Shown here piece by piece: positions 1 through 12,179 of a DNA stretch of 64,000 nt (the first letter of the stretch is position 1; every line of letters starts with the position of its first letter). The position numbers were made by a program, and so were the translations under genes. The notes under the pieces were generated by a model that saw nothing but the letters and a program-made list of their open reading frames with translations, did no database searches and was not told the DNA's origin. The DNA comes from Phallus indusiatus. Its lineage: Eukaryota > Basidiomycota > Agaricomycetes > Phallales > Phallaceae. Location: contig JAQFWX010000016.1 of assembly GCA_027605045.1 (NCBI GenBank), positions 898,551-962,550 of the forward strand. Direction: 5' to 3'.

Positions 1-3000
1 GTGCCCACGAGCAACAAGACACGTTTATTTGTTCGACAAAAAAACATATCAAATCGAAACTGAAATCTCCCGGATTATGTTGTGGTTCTACCGGGAGAAA
101 CCAGTTGGTTGATTTCATTGTGGCTTCGGAGGGGCGCGGTTCTTCCCAAGATTAATTGACAATTGTGTGTGTTGTCGTATCATCCTACCACTACGGGAGC
201 GAACCCGGGCGGTCCTGTATCAATTAAAATTATCATTTTATTTTTCTCTTTGGTATGTGTGCAGCTGTATTCTCATTCACATTGAATGTCGAGCCTTTCT
301 TATAGAACCCTTCCATATGGTACCGTGGGCGAAAACAGAAGTCTCATGTATTATTAGAATCTTAGAACCTTAGCACGTCGACGTGGGTCACGATAATACG
401 ATAACAAAACTTTGGAAAGGATCTGCAAGCTGTCAAACAGTTCACTATACTTTTTCATCATTCCTAAACATAGAGAGTTCGACACTCTTTCAGGGCGCGC
501 GGCACTTTTAGGGTACGGGTAAGTCATGTCCACACTATTTTCTGACGTGTTTAAACATCCTATCAGAGTTGGAACACAGGTTTCATTCTCCGTTCATGAA
601 TGGACTTCTTTTAAATGACATTAGTACATTCTTTATTGCTCACGACATTCTTTTAGTAAATCAACCACCACTGATTCACGGCATCACATTGCGCGACGCC
701 TTCCCCAGAACGTCTAATCGTCGTTGGGTAATCATTTTCGGTGTGCCATTAATTCAATCTGTATTCAAATCTATTCTTGTATAGGCGTGAGTCAGTTCAG
801 TGTTAAAACACGAAAAAGCAACCGATTCCATCTACGGAATTTCGCATCTAGACGAGCTTTATTGAATTAACACACTGATCAGTCAAGATACGGCCGCTTG
901 TCATGTTTTAAAAAGATTACCCATCTGGCATGTCACATTATCAATGCGCAGGAACGGAAGAACAATTCAAAACTGATAAGAGAGAATCAAGAATACGCAC
1001 GTCAATGGAAAAACAACGTTTACTCAACGGGTTTACCTTGCCTCTCCCATCGTGGAGCATCTCACGATAATACTAAGCGATTGGTAGTTCACCCCGGTAA
1101 TTATCGTAGGCATATGACGACATTTTTTTCTATGCGACTATTACCGTATTCGGAGAAAGATTTTTTTTGTAGGTTCCTTGAAGCCGATCATGAAAGAAGA
1201 ACGTGGTCCAGCCATTCCTCGTGCCCAGGATACGTGTCACAGAATACCAATCATGTTTCTAGGGTCGATTCAGAAGCTTCGTGTTTCGCAGGGACGCCTT
1301 CCTTTCAATTCAGTTACAATTGTAACACAGAATCAATGCGACTCAATGTCTTACGACAGCCAAGTACTTTTTTCTTGACGATACTCTCTTGACACTAGCA
1401 CTATTGAAGATGCGTTGCTTTACATTGACCGTCAGCGCGAGCCGCCATTGCACTAGGTTTTGGTAGCAAGGACAATTCGGTAATGAACTCGTTCCACGAC
1501 CTGACAAGGTTCGCCCGTACTTCGGAAACGAGTCTGAATTCAAGTACTAATTTCACCTAGGGGTACTATTCTTTAATATCAACACGATACTGGCAATATC
1601 GATTCGTTGATTCGGATCCACGGACACGCATTCGTGTATACATATATACCTCACGTTTTGAGGAATGCTAATTATTTCAAATTTTGAATGGTCATTTACA
1701 CTGATATCAGGGAAGACTCGACTTTGCCAAAATTACCAAATGGAAACAGAGGACCATCAACCAGGTCTATGCTCGGAAAATCTTGACTACGGTTGTAAAT
1801 GTAACAGTCCCGAGCATGAACCTGATCGCATCCGAGAATCGTACCAAGTTCACAGGCAAGAAACGCACGGAGGTAAGAGGCGTGCACCCGGCGATTGTGA
1901 AGGTTCTTAAGCTAACATCATGATACAACCAACTCCATTCAACAGTTTTTCGATGACCATTGAGTCTCTCATTGTCAACTAGCAATTCAACGGCATTGTT
2001 ATTTCCTCGCACATATTATTCAACCGGTATGAGATATCAATATAGTGAATGAAATACTTTCATTCGCAGCTCTTCCTTGTTCACACAGAAGACATTTACA
2101 TGTGCAGTAATAGTATACAGACGTACAGGTTTCTCCTTCAATGTTCCTATTTGTTGACAACTAAGTCGGCAGTTCAACATCACACTAATTCGAAGCTAGG
2201 AATGACGACTTCTGTACTTCAAGATTCGCCTGCTAAACATTCCGCGCTGATGGGTCTCGTAGGAGCGACAGGTCTTTCCGCATCGGTAGCCGGTCGCGAA
2301 GAGGAGCGGGCCGGAAATTTCATTCCCACCACCGGCAAGCAGTCCTTCCGCAACACAACTATCTAGCTAGAGATTATGAAACATCTGCCATCGCCAGTTT
2401 CAAGCTGACGACTGCGCTCGTATCGTAGCGCTTTTTGAGAACTGGGCTGGGCAAGACGGTCACCTAATCCTAGAACAGAATGGCGCAATCATCCCTATTC
2501 TATGAATGCATTCAAACCGCCTCGTTGTTCTTTTGAACTGACATTCAACATTGGGATATAACAACCGGTACATAAACGATTTCGATACATAACTCTAAAC
2601 TCTAACCGGATCCTCTACGGCAGTCATCGATATCCTTGCACTCTCTAGCAAGCGAATATGAATAATGATGTTTTCTCGTTGAAAGTGATTCAATCCGCAG
2701 ACACGTTGACGGTTCTGAATTTGGCGGTCTCTGTAGTGCCAGACATAGACTAGGACGTTCCTGTTTGAGTAAGGTTCATAATTATATATAATATGTACAA
2801 TGGGATGACTAGCGATTATATTCCACTCAAGCATCTTCTATCAGGCCTAAACAATCAGGACGCTATAGTATACTAAGCGTTGAGTACGCTGCACATTTAA
2901 CTGGAGGTTGAATCTGTTAATCATACCTATCTTTCATTGGCGATTTTCCGTCTCATTTTCCCAACTCAATCGCGGGTTTTTATGATATTGAAGGTTCAAG

Positions 3001-4938
3001 ATTAGTTGCCTCTCCCACTCATCTCGGTTTGCCCGAACTCGATAGGACCCTACAATTTGACAGCATTCAAAAGCACTAGAACAGCATCACAATTACCAGT
3101 GCATGTGCCATGATTGTCTTTCATTCATGGCCCTCCGTCTCATCTTCCTCCCTTACTCAATTACCGGTTGTCATGTCACTAAAGGTCCTGAATCCGGCAA
3201 CAGCGGGTCGTTCCTAGTCAATGTAGAGCAATTCACCTTATCTGCCGTCTATTCGTATACAGGAAATACATGGGATGAAATGTGTCCCCTGTTTCAGGGT
3301 CAACGTTCTAATCTCATAAAGTGAAGGAGTACTGCTCACTATGTATTGTTATCTACTCTCGTTTGTCTGAAAATGACTGACTTCACGAAAACGAAGCTAA
3401 ACTCCAGAACCTTCCATATGTATGTGCGCCGAAAGAGATGGAGTTATATAACAGTAATCTTAATTTAACGACATTCAATCATTTAGTGGGCCGGTGCTTC
3501 CATGAGAGGTAAATGAGGCACTAGATTTTCTCATTATGCGTTTCACATCGTCACTACTTCCAGCACTGTTTCGTTCAGATTACTTCACTTTCTGAACCTT
3601 CCGTAACAATCCCGTTATCCATGTACATCTTAATATCGGCCCCTCTTCCCGCAAAGTGCGACATTGTGCAATTGCCTATTAATTATGGTGCTGACATTAA
3701 ATTTCTTCCGCTCTAAAAATTTTATGTCAAGAAATAATTAAATAGAGCCTTCCTGCTTATCACTTCCTCTGAATTAAAACGATATTTTTCAAAACACCTG
3801 GTCGTACCGTGGCACCTCCGACCCGTTCCAAATTTCCAACACAGTCATAATAATACGAAGTCGCAAAACAATCATCTATGATAACGCTCGCCTGAACCAG
3901 AACTTTGTACATTCTCTGTTGCACAGATATCGGATTTTGCTTATATCACCCTCGCGTGTCGGGAACTTGCGAAGAATTCTTCCGCCCTCATCTAAAACAT
4001 TGGTTGATATCTTGATGAGTCTAATAGGCTTATAAGCGAAAGGACGCCAGCGGTTGAAGTGAATGGGAGGTTCAGTGACAAACTGGTTGTTACGGTTGGG
4101 ATATCGTTATAACGTACCAGCTTCGCAAGTTTTGTAATTATTTATACGGGTTACTTGTACTATCATCGAGCTGGTAGGTTTCGTAAACGTATAAAACCGA
4201 AAACCTACCTCTTTGACTGCACTTTCTCAGGTGGGGGGTTTTTAAACCCTGACGCGTCCTTTGTAACTGGACTGTATTGCAATATCTCAAGCTTCCATTG
4301 CTGGTCTCACTAGCCCGTCGTGTCAACTTCCTTATTTTACTATCGAAACGCGTATATAACATCTAGCAGTAAAGATTAATCAGGTCACACTACCGACACT
4401 TCAATCTCGAACTGTGTTGCAGCATGTACACCAGTCCTTTGTTGTTAAATTGAGGACCCCTGGGGACAGTGCGGTCCATGTGGATACGGAGACACCGAAA
4501 CTAACAGCGAAGAAGCCCTTAGTTTGAATGTGTCCGTAAACGGCGACGACGTAACAAGTCCGTTCGACTTTACGCATCCTTTCCAAACACCCATGCGGCT
4601 CGGGTTTCAGATCATCGTGGACCATTAGGACTGGACCCTAACACGAAGAGACGGCAGGTCCCAGTCCATTCCTTGAAATGGAATTGCCGAGGGTCATGAG
4701 TGTTAGGACGGCCTCAAAGCATGCTTCGAACACCCGAAGATCATGTAACTGGTTTTCAGTACCTGTCCAAGGTCCGTGGACATGCCTTGTCGTTGGTACT
4801 TAAGGTGCGCACAGGAAAGAGACTGAAACAACCCGCTCCTTGTTTTAAAACCTGATCTTTTCACCACGCCGCGCCACCCCACTTCCTCCACTCTATTTCA
4901 CACAACGACACAATCCCGAAGACCAATTTGAAATATCA
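1..4938. other. Gene-poor leading segment
   Basis: Reading both strands I find no coherent coding signal. Open frames are short (the longest, 898-1392, is 164 codons), show no recognisable domain and do not join through plausible introns. No tRNA, tandem array or transposase was recognised. The last part is the upstream region of the TFIIF gene. No canonical TATA box was picked out close to that gene's ATG. Confidence 0.5.
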
Positions 4939-6807
4939 ATGTCTAATTCACAATCATCGTTTTCCAACTCTCATTCGAAGAGCGCAGTCAGACTTCCAGG
5001 TCATCACGATAGACCTCGGTATTCGGGCACGTTTACCGACTTCCAAATAGTTTCCTCAGAAAAGCAAGGGTGGAACTACAACATCATGAAATTCGCGGTT
5101 CCAAGAGAGAGAGACGAAATCGAGCCTGAGAAATGGAACCCTCCCGTTAAACTCAATCGGAAGGACTATCCGCTATCTGAATCAAGTGCCAACCCCAAAA
5201 TTAGTGGATCTGACTCCGATAAAACCCTTCCGACGGAAATGATGCGCGGGAGGGATGGTAGACCCGTCATTGGTTTCGACGGGCGATTCGTTATGGTTGG
5301 ATCTGACGGGAAGGTTGTTGCTCCAGCAGGGTCAAGCAAAGATGCTACTACCGATGACGCGTCTAAGCTAAATAAGCGGGCAAAGAGAAAAATGAGGGAA
5401 GTGCAGGTGATTCCTGAGGAGACACGCAACTTGTTAGTAGAGGAGACGTATCCCTGGGTAATCGAAGAAGCACCGCAGGAATCCAAACCTGGGGTGTTGG
5501 ACGATCTTATTGGTACAAGTACATCATCGACGACCCCTGCTCAAGTCTGGTCGGGACATTTGCTCGATCCAGAAAGAAATCAAACGCATGCCCTCTTCTC
5601 TATGGCGGGTCGGACGATCCGATTTATACGTTCCAATCGCTTTTATAAGTTTAACAAGCCGACGATGAATGCGAAAGAGAGACAGGCAAAAGCAGAAGCC
5701 GAGGTGAGTTCATTTCGTTCCGATGTATTACGCCGGAAGTTAACTAGTTCGCTTTAGCAAGCCAGAATAGAACGATCCAAAGATTCTGCTGATGCATGGG
5801 TCGGCCGCCGGCTCAGATCAGAAATAAATGATCACGAGGGTGAAGAACCCGAGGAGGAAGGCGACTATGGAGAACTTTTTAGAGACGATGATGATGAGGA
5901 AGGGAGAATATCCAGAAAGCGGAAGAATAGGGCTATCGAGGAAGACGCGATGGAAGAGGCGGAGTACGAGGAAGAGTTTGCAGATGACGACGACGAAACC
6001 AGGATGGATGGGAATGAGGAAGACGTGAGAGAATTGGAGGTGCGATAATCACTGTCATTTTCCCCTTACTCATACTGATCCTTCTGCCAGAGACGTTTAA
6101 AGAAACAATACCGAAAGGGTAATGGTAGTGAAGACGACAACGAAGATGACAATATGGAAGATGGTGAGCTCACGAAAGCAGGAAGAGCCATAAGAAGATT
6201 AGTGAAGCGGAGAGGAGAAGATGATGTCTGCGACAGCGACGAGGATGATCCATACAATTCCGTATGTGCTCTGTGTTCTATTTCACCTTTCTCAAGACAT
6301 GGCTTGATTATCTACTAGGAAGAGGAAGAAGACGATTACAATGTCCTCCCTTTAGACGAACCCGCTGTTATGGATCAAGAGTCAGAATCCGAGAGATTCA
6401 TCAACTATACTTCACATAACACTTCCGTTCTTCAAAACGATTCCACACCTGGCGAACTTCTCCAGCCGCAGACTGACATAGCCTCATCAAACGTGAAAGG
6501 TCATGTCAGTCTCAAACGGAAGGCGGCAGATGAGAATGTCGGGCCTCTTGCCAGTGTCGATCCTTCTACGACTACCAACGTCGATGCAGATGGGTCAATC
6601 CGCAAGAGACACAAGGGGAGCACGTTGACCGAGGACATGGTCATCACATTTTTGCGCGAAAAAGAGCACGAGGTCGTCAGTCAGTCGGATGTAATAAAGG
6701 AATTCAGGTCCTATTTAAGTGACGAGAAATCCAGGGTCGATTTCAGGGCAATCATAAAGAAGATTGCTCTCATCGATAAGGACAAAAATTTAACCTTGAA
6801 AAACTAG
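4939..6807 (+). CDS. TFG1: Transcription initiation factor IIF, alpha subunit (RAP74/Tfg1-like)
   Basis: TFIIF alpha is the large subunit of the general factor that binds RNA polymerase II, delivers it to promoters and stimulates early elongation in the nucleus. Four exons (4939-5703, 5758-6039, 6091-6261, 6319-6807) keep one frame and give about 568 residues, within the range of human RAP74 and yeast Tfg1. The N-terminal 240 residues look like the dimerisation region, including YPWVIEEAP and a FYKFNKP element. The middle is a charged region rich in Asp/Glu and Lys/Arg, as in all RAP74 proteins. The last 65 residues, from EDMVITFLREKE to the end, match the C-terminal winged helix that contacts the FCP1 phosphatase. 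Introns are 51-57 nt GT-AG. The start is the first ATG of the frame and nothing argues for a longer N-terminus. Family assignment is firm; exon edges are hand-made. Confidence 0.88.
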
Positions 6808-7958
6808 TACTGTAGCGCGCCATGCCGCAAGCCTTTTATGATAATCATTGTACTTTTCGTATGTTTTTAGATTCTAGACAATATGATATTAAAAAGCGTT
6901 CACATGTGTATTGATTTCGACTGATAAGTCTTAAATGGGCTCTTTGCGACTTGGAGCCTATACAATCACGTGAAGTACATCTTCCTCTTTGAGAAATCAG
7001 CGGTGGATTTCAATGCTGCTTTGTGATATCCTAACAAGTTGGATCCTGCACATGACATAGAATCACTGCCGTCGTGCATCAAGGGAGAGTGGATCTTTCC
7101 GCGAGTACATAAATACGATCTAAATGAGGTCCAGGGGTAAATTAGGGGAGGTCAGTAAGCCAGTGATTAGCTTCTACATACATCGGCATCTGTATTTAAT
7201 TTGCATGCAAAGGACCAATTCATGACTTACGATAAACAGGAGCTGGGATAGACACACTGCGAATCGTTCTACCAAATGTGTATCAAAGCATGTAAGAGAG
7301 CGGTTGCAGTGACCGGCGCCGAGATCATTTTCATCCATGACAACAGAATAATGACTAGAAACTTCAAATTCGTGGTTGCGTTTCATTAATCAATTCAAGA
7401 AGGGGGAAAATATAAAGCCTACTCACTTCCTAGAATACCTGAATGGGATCATTGTAAATAAAAGTCGTAATCCGTCGGACTAATGATATCGCGATCGACT
7501 ATCGTACCCGCCGGACAATTTCCGTTACGGCCTTTGTGCCTATGTTCTTTGGGAAAGAATTTAGCGTGGTGCTTTTTTTCCGACAATCAAAAATTTGAGA
7601 GTGGGCAGGCTTCCTGATATGAATTTCCGTTCTGTCCAAATGCTTGCGAGCGGCTGATAAATTACATAATTATGACGACGTAGTGTCTACAGCGCTCTTT
7701 ACATTGTTTGACATAGCTTTGATTTTTTGCAGCTCCCCAGCTCCTCACGTGCGGTGTGGACGACCGGTGACGTGCACAAGACGATTCTAATTTCAGATTT
7801 ACATACATATAGTCGAGCATTATCCCATTTATTTATATATTCGAATATCACCGGAAGCATTTCCGGGTATCCGATGAAAATACACTCGTACAGCTATCAT
7901 ATTGATCAACAAAACATTACAAACATAGTACAATAAACAGTTATTACGTCAACAGCCA
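6808..7958. other. Intergenic region between convergent genes
   Basis: This is the shared 3' side of the TFIIF gene and the FunK1 gene, which point toward each other. AT-rich, with no coding frame above 70 codons that resembles a protein. I see no repeat or RNA gene. Confidence 0.5.
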
Positions 7959-10309
7959 CTAACTCCCCCTGGCTGTATCAAGTCGCGGTTTCTTTGTAGG
8001 AGGTCCATTCAGTTCAGGCTTTTCCTCTGAACCGCTCGTCTCATCGTTTTTCACGAATCTCACCACTTGTAAGCTTGGGTCTTGATTACTCGTCTTCAGC
8101 ACTGATGGGATATTATGAAGCTCATGCTCTCGAGCAGCATCGTTTTCTGGCCAGTTATCTCGTTCTAAAGCAGCCGCAAAGGTTTCTATAATCCAATCTG
8201 AAGACTCCAATTCTACCAGCCGTTTTTCGTAGTCTTTTTGCATTACTCCTTGCACCATTTTTCGCACTTTGGTTCCGTTTTCGTCAGGGGTTTCATCATT
8301 CGGTTGGGATTTTACCAACTTGTTATTCCACTCTTGAGCAATCGCCGAAGGTGGATCTTCATAGCGTGTGGCGATTTTGCTAGTTATAGACCGAAGCAAC
8401 TCCACCAGATTGGTACATTTGAATCTCGCTCTTTTAAGATCGATTGGTGCTAGTAAATATCGAGACTTGGCATCGCCGTTATCTCTCTGACCTTGTGCGT
8501 CTGTGAAGGAATAGTCGAAAATAGATTGGAGAAAACACGTAAGCTTCTCCTTGGTCCATTGATGATCTGCATATCTAAAGGCCGTCCAGGTTAGAACGTG
8601 TATGAATGATTCAATATCGTCTGTGAGAGTTTGCGGTCCTGCGGTTTCAGGGTCCAGAAGACGGGCCGCCGTGAATTGCCACGTTCCCTATGGGATGAAC
8701 ATATTCATTGAATTCAGTCATCATGTAATGAAAGGACATACAGTTCGTTCAGATTCCCTTGCGTGCTGAATATTTTCTTGACTTTTTGACAAGTCCCAAT
8801 CTATCAGCAACGCCGAACCGTTATAGATCAAAATGTTGTTCGGACTGATATCACGATGAAGTATTTTGGCCTGTTCATATGCCACTTTATGCGCTGAAAT
8901 GACGTGAATATCTGAACGGAAACTTCAAAGGTAAACGAACCTATTAGAGCATCGTGCATAACCTTGACGAGCATTCTTGTAGAAGAAAACGTCGTCAAAG
9001 GAGTCCCAATTTCCTCTAAAACCAGCCGATAATGAAAATGTTTTCTCAGCTTTTCCGGTCGATTTTTTGCCCAGGTTGCTTTTTTTTTCACAAAGTCTTG
9101 TGTGACAGTTTGCTGATTGGGGACGTCTCCTGCGGCGAGAACAGTTGCTATGTAGGGTACTTTATGCTCCTTTAGTTTAGCGTAAAGATCGTGCTCCGCA
9201 GTTTGAGATTGCAGTCGCCAGGTGTCTTTGAGAAATACTGCTTTCTTTAGTAAAAGAGAATACGCGAAAAATGCGCGAGTTGATCGCCCTAGTGGAGAGC
9301 GAGTACCACCTATATATATGTCCCGTGGAACAATATAGCCCGAGTCAGCCACCGGTAATTGTACCAGACGGACATCTTCATCAAACCCAAGTGCTTCCCG
9401 TGCATGAAGCTCATTCGGTTTAGACGGCTTAGTAACTGAGACGTCAATTCCCCGTTTGTCTGCCGTCATGCAATCAAACCTGTGAAAGAATTCAGGCAGG
9501 TCGGTGGATGACAAAGGAATTTGTTCCGTAACAATTACGCCGGATCTGTCCCAACGGAGTATTCTAGCGTACTTCGGAAATAGGAGTAAAGAGAAAGCGT
9601 GTGAGCGAAATTGAGCGGCTTGATGAGCGGAAGCGTATGTGGTGATTTGTCCCAGAGTCTCCTTTGCGGCATTGCTGTCATTGACAAGAGGTTTTCCGGG
9701 CATATCAGTGAATGGATCAGAGGTTTTGGGGAATTTAGCCTCAATCATTAATTCCACTTTGGAGATGTCTCCCGCGTCATTGCTTGGGAATAAGCAAACA
9801 TCAGGTTTTATTGTTACTTTGTGAAATACAAGGAAAGGACGATCCTGTGTGGCAACGATTGTGAAATTGCGACATAAACTTTGGACGGCTTTGACCTGTG
9901 CGGGGCGTTTAAGTTTTGACGGAAAGATACCGGATGAAAGTGCGCTTACAAAGGGATCGTACATATCTTTCTCCTCTTTACTTTTTGCAACCTTCCTTGT
10001 CTCAATTTGATAGGTCTGTAGAGACTGTAGCTTTGTCCTTGGGGCCGGAAGGAACTCTTCGAGAAAATCGTTTGCGGGCATGGGGCCAATGATTTTGCCA
10101 GTCACTTCGCTTCCCATTAGTATCAGTCGTGGGTCGCGCTCCTCAGCTCCCGAGGTAAAACACGCGCTTGCAGATTGCTTGTCAACCATCGGCGTGTAGT
10201 CTAGTCCTCGTTTTACGTTTGATGGGCGAGGTGGATTGGGAGACGAAGAGGGTTGAGAGGGGTCGGCTTTCGGGTTTTCTGGATCAGATAACGTAAATTC
10301 TTCGACCAT
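7959..10309 (-). CDS. FunK1-family protein kinase
   Basis: FunK1 kinases are a fungus-specific group expanded in Agaricomycetes; their substrates are mostly unknown. Three exons (10309-8941, 8893-8742, 8687-7959) join in frame to 749 residues through introns of 47 and 54 nt. Visible kinase signals in order: FLKDTWR at about residue 360 (likely the ATP-binding Lys), a following AEHDLY segment (helix C Glu), then KILHRDISPNNIL at residues 466-478 (catalytic loop, Asp471 and Asn476) and LLIDWDL at 485-491, where DWD replaces the usual DFG, as is common in FunK1. Downstream GTWQFTAARLL resembles the activation-segment end. The first 300 residues form the FunK1-specific N-terminal region. The C-terminal tail is Lys/Pro-rich. 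All core catalytic residues are present, so an active kinase is likely. No neighbour suggests a pathway. Confidence 0.85.
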
Positions 10310-12179
10310 TTTATTGTATTTGCAATTTGGAGGGAGTATTATGAAGAACTTACCTGTATCAAGCGTTTACCATAAATATATAACGTTTGGGGTTAAGGAC
10401 AGGAGATGTGGACAAAAGGATGTGACTTTTGGCGGCGTCACACGGCCAAACCGGCAAGGACAACTTTTCAACTGGTTCGTCCGTGGATACTGGACGCACA
10501 TTGAGGTGAAAGCCATACAGACCCTTTCTCGGATTTTTTCAGTTACCGATGCCTATGGTCCTTTTTCTATGTTATTGTTTGACAAAATGATAATTACGAC
10601 TTTTGCAAATACTCGACAAGCATACGACAGATGGAGTTGGAGAAATTGCAATAATTGATCTATTTAATGATCGAGGCGAAATTCCGCAGCTACTTCGTTC
10701 TATTTTTTTAATAACGTCCGGGGTTCCTTTCGTCGGTGACATCGAGCTTATGAATGGGACTTTCAGGCCCGGGGCGACTTGCTGCATCGGCTGCTGCCTA
10801 ACAAGTGGCTCAATTTCTTTCCAACCTCGTCGGACGCTCTGTCGCTGCTTCAGGAGGAGCCCTGTGGAAGGGGAAGGAGCCGACAGGCTCGGTGCGCGGT
10901 GGGAGGTGACCGTTCACCCACGACTGCGACCGTGGTCACCGACCACCACCCCACCGAGCCACGCAGTCGATCTTCCGTCTCATTCGTGCTCCACACAAGC
11001 TGGCTGTTGAGTCAGGCAATGCGGGCAGGAATCCGCCATCGTTCCTGCCACTAGGCCCCGCCGCTAGGTTGTTGCTCCTAGGCTACTGTCACTAGGCCAC
11101 TGCTACTAGGCCACTTGGCCGCTACACTAGGCCATTGCTACTAGGCCACTGCTCCTGGGCTATCGCCCCTAGGTCCTCATAGCGGGCCACGTTGAGAGAT
11201 GAGCTGAAGGTTGAGTTGAGTTGAGAGTCGAGTTGGGGTTGCCAACCGCGTTAAGAAGTGAAATAAAGTCGACTAGGCTGGGTCTGGACACCTTTGCTTC
11301 GACCCAGTTGTTCCTATTGCACCTGGCTCAGCCGTAAAGGTATGTCCTAAGAAGCATCCACCTGTCTGGGATATGCGGGAGGAAGAAAGTTTGCGACAGA
11401 AGATGGTGAATCGAGGAGACACGAGATGTCTGCCGCGCTAGGCAGAGGAGAAGAGTCAACAGACGGTGCAGCCGCGACGGCGCTTTCTGCTCGGCTGGAC
11501 GCGTGTGCCGCGTTGCTATTTCAGTGTTTCTTGTTTTCCAACCTGCTGTACCCCAGAATACTCCAATGCGATAAACAAGGTATAATTGTCTCTCAAAAAA
11601 AAACCCTGATTAGCTGCTAGCCTGCCTGAATTCTTTCGCAAGACAGCGGAGCGGAGCAACGAGGAGTTGATCCGATAGTCATCAAACCATCCAGTTCAGG
11701 TGCCCGGCATCTATTCCTTTCTATTCCGTGAAATTTTACACTCTCTATCAGGCGGCGTTGACTATTAATGAACCTTCGTTCACTTTGATGATTTGGACAC
11801 CCATATGTAAGAACTTAGGTGGCCATTTACGTCCTGCACGTGATGTGGGCATGCAAGTCAATACACTGATAACTTTAATCGTAACGCATCTCTGAATTGC
11901 ACCATGGCACTGAACGCATTGTTTCTGAGTGTACATATGCACGTTTCAAGGAGACTGTTTGGACTGAAAGATCGAGAGTTAGGCTATACAGTGACAGGAT
12001 AGTACGCATCGAATATATATCGAAAACAGTTGACAGATAGTAAAATGCGTTAGACACTTAACAATCAAGATCGACAACATACGAAAAGGAGAGCCCATTA
12101 ATATATTGTAAGCCAAGATATATATTCATAATTCAACATCTCACAGATCAATGTAGTACAAATAGATCCTCTCATACCC
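10310..12179. other. Gene-poor region with GC-rich degenerate repeats
   Basis: Upstream of the FunK1 gene there is an AT-rich stretch, then a compositionally distinct GC-rich block at about 10740-11340. Inside it, 11050-11170 holds degenerate tandem units around CTAGGCCACTGCTA. The block could be a decayed LTR or other repeat, but I could not find matching ends, a target duplication or a polymerase frame. The open frame 10603-11010 has no recognised domain. Confidence 0.35.
11050..11170. repeat. Degenerate short tandem repeat (CTAGGCCACTGCTA-like)
   Basis: Six or more imperfect copies of a 14-16 nt unit containing CTAGGCCACTGCTA lie side by side, with variable one- to three-base insertions. 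The unit is palindromic in part (CTAG, GGCC). Confidence 0.5.

Noticed and set aside
898..1392. 164-codon open frame at the window start
   Set aside because: No domain, low-complexity-free random-looking composition, no adjoining exons or supporting promoter.
10603..11010. 135-codon frame (GEIAIIDLFNDRGEIPQLLR...)
   Set aside because: The first half looks protein-like, but the second half runs into the GC-rich repeat and no family was recognised.
10740..11620. Possible solo LTR
   Set aside because: Composition suggests a repeat, but no TG...CA ends with target duplication could be matched.
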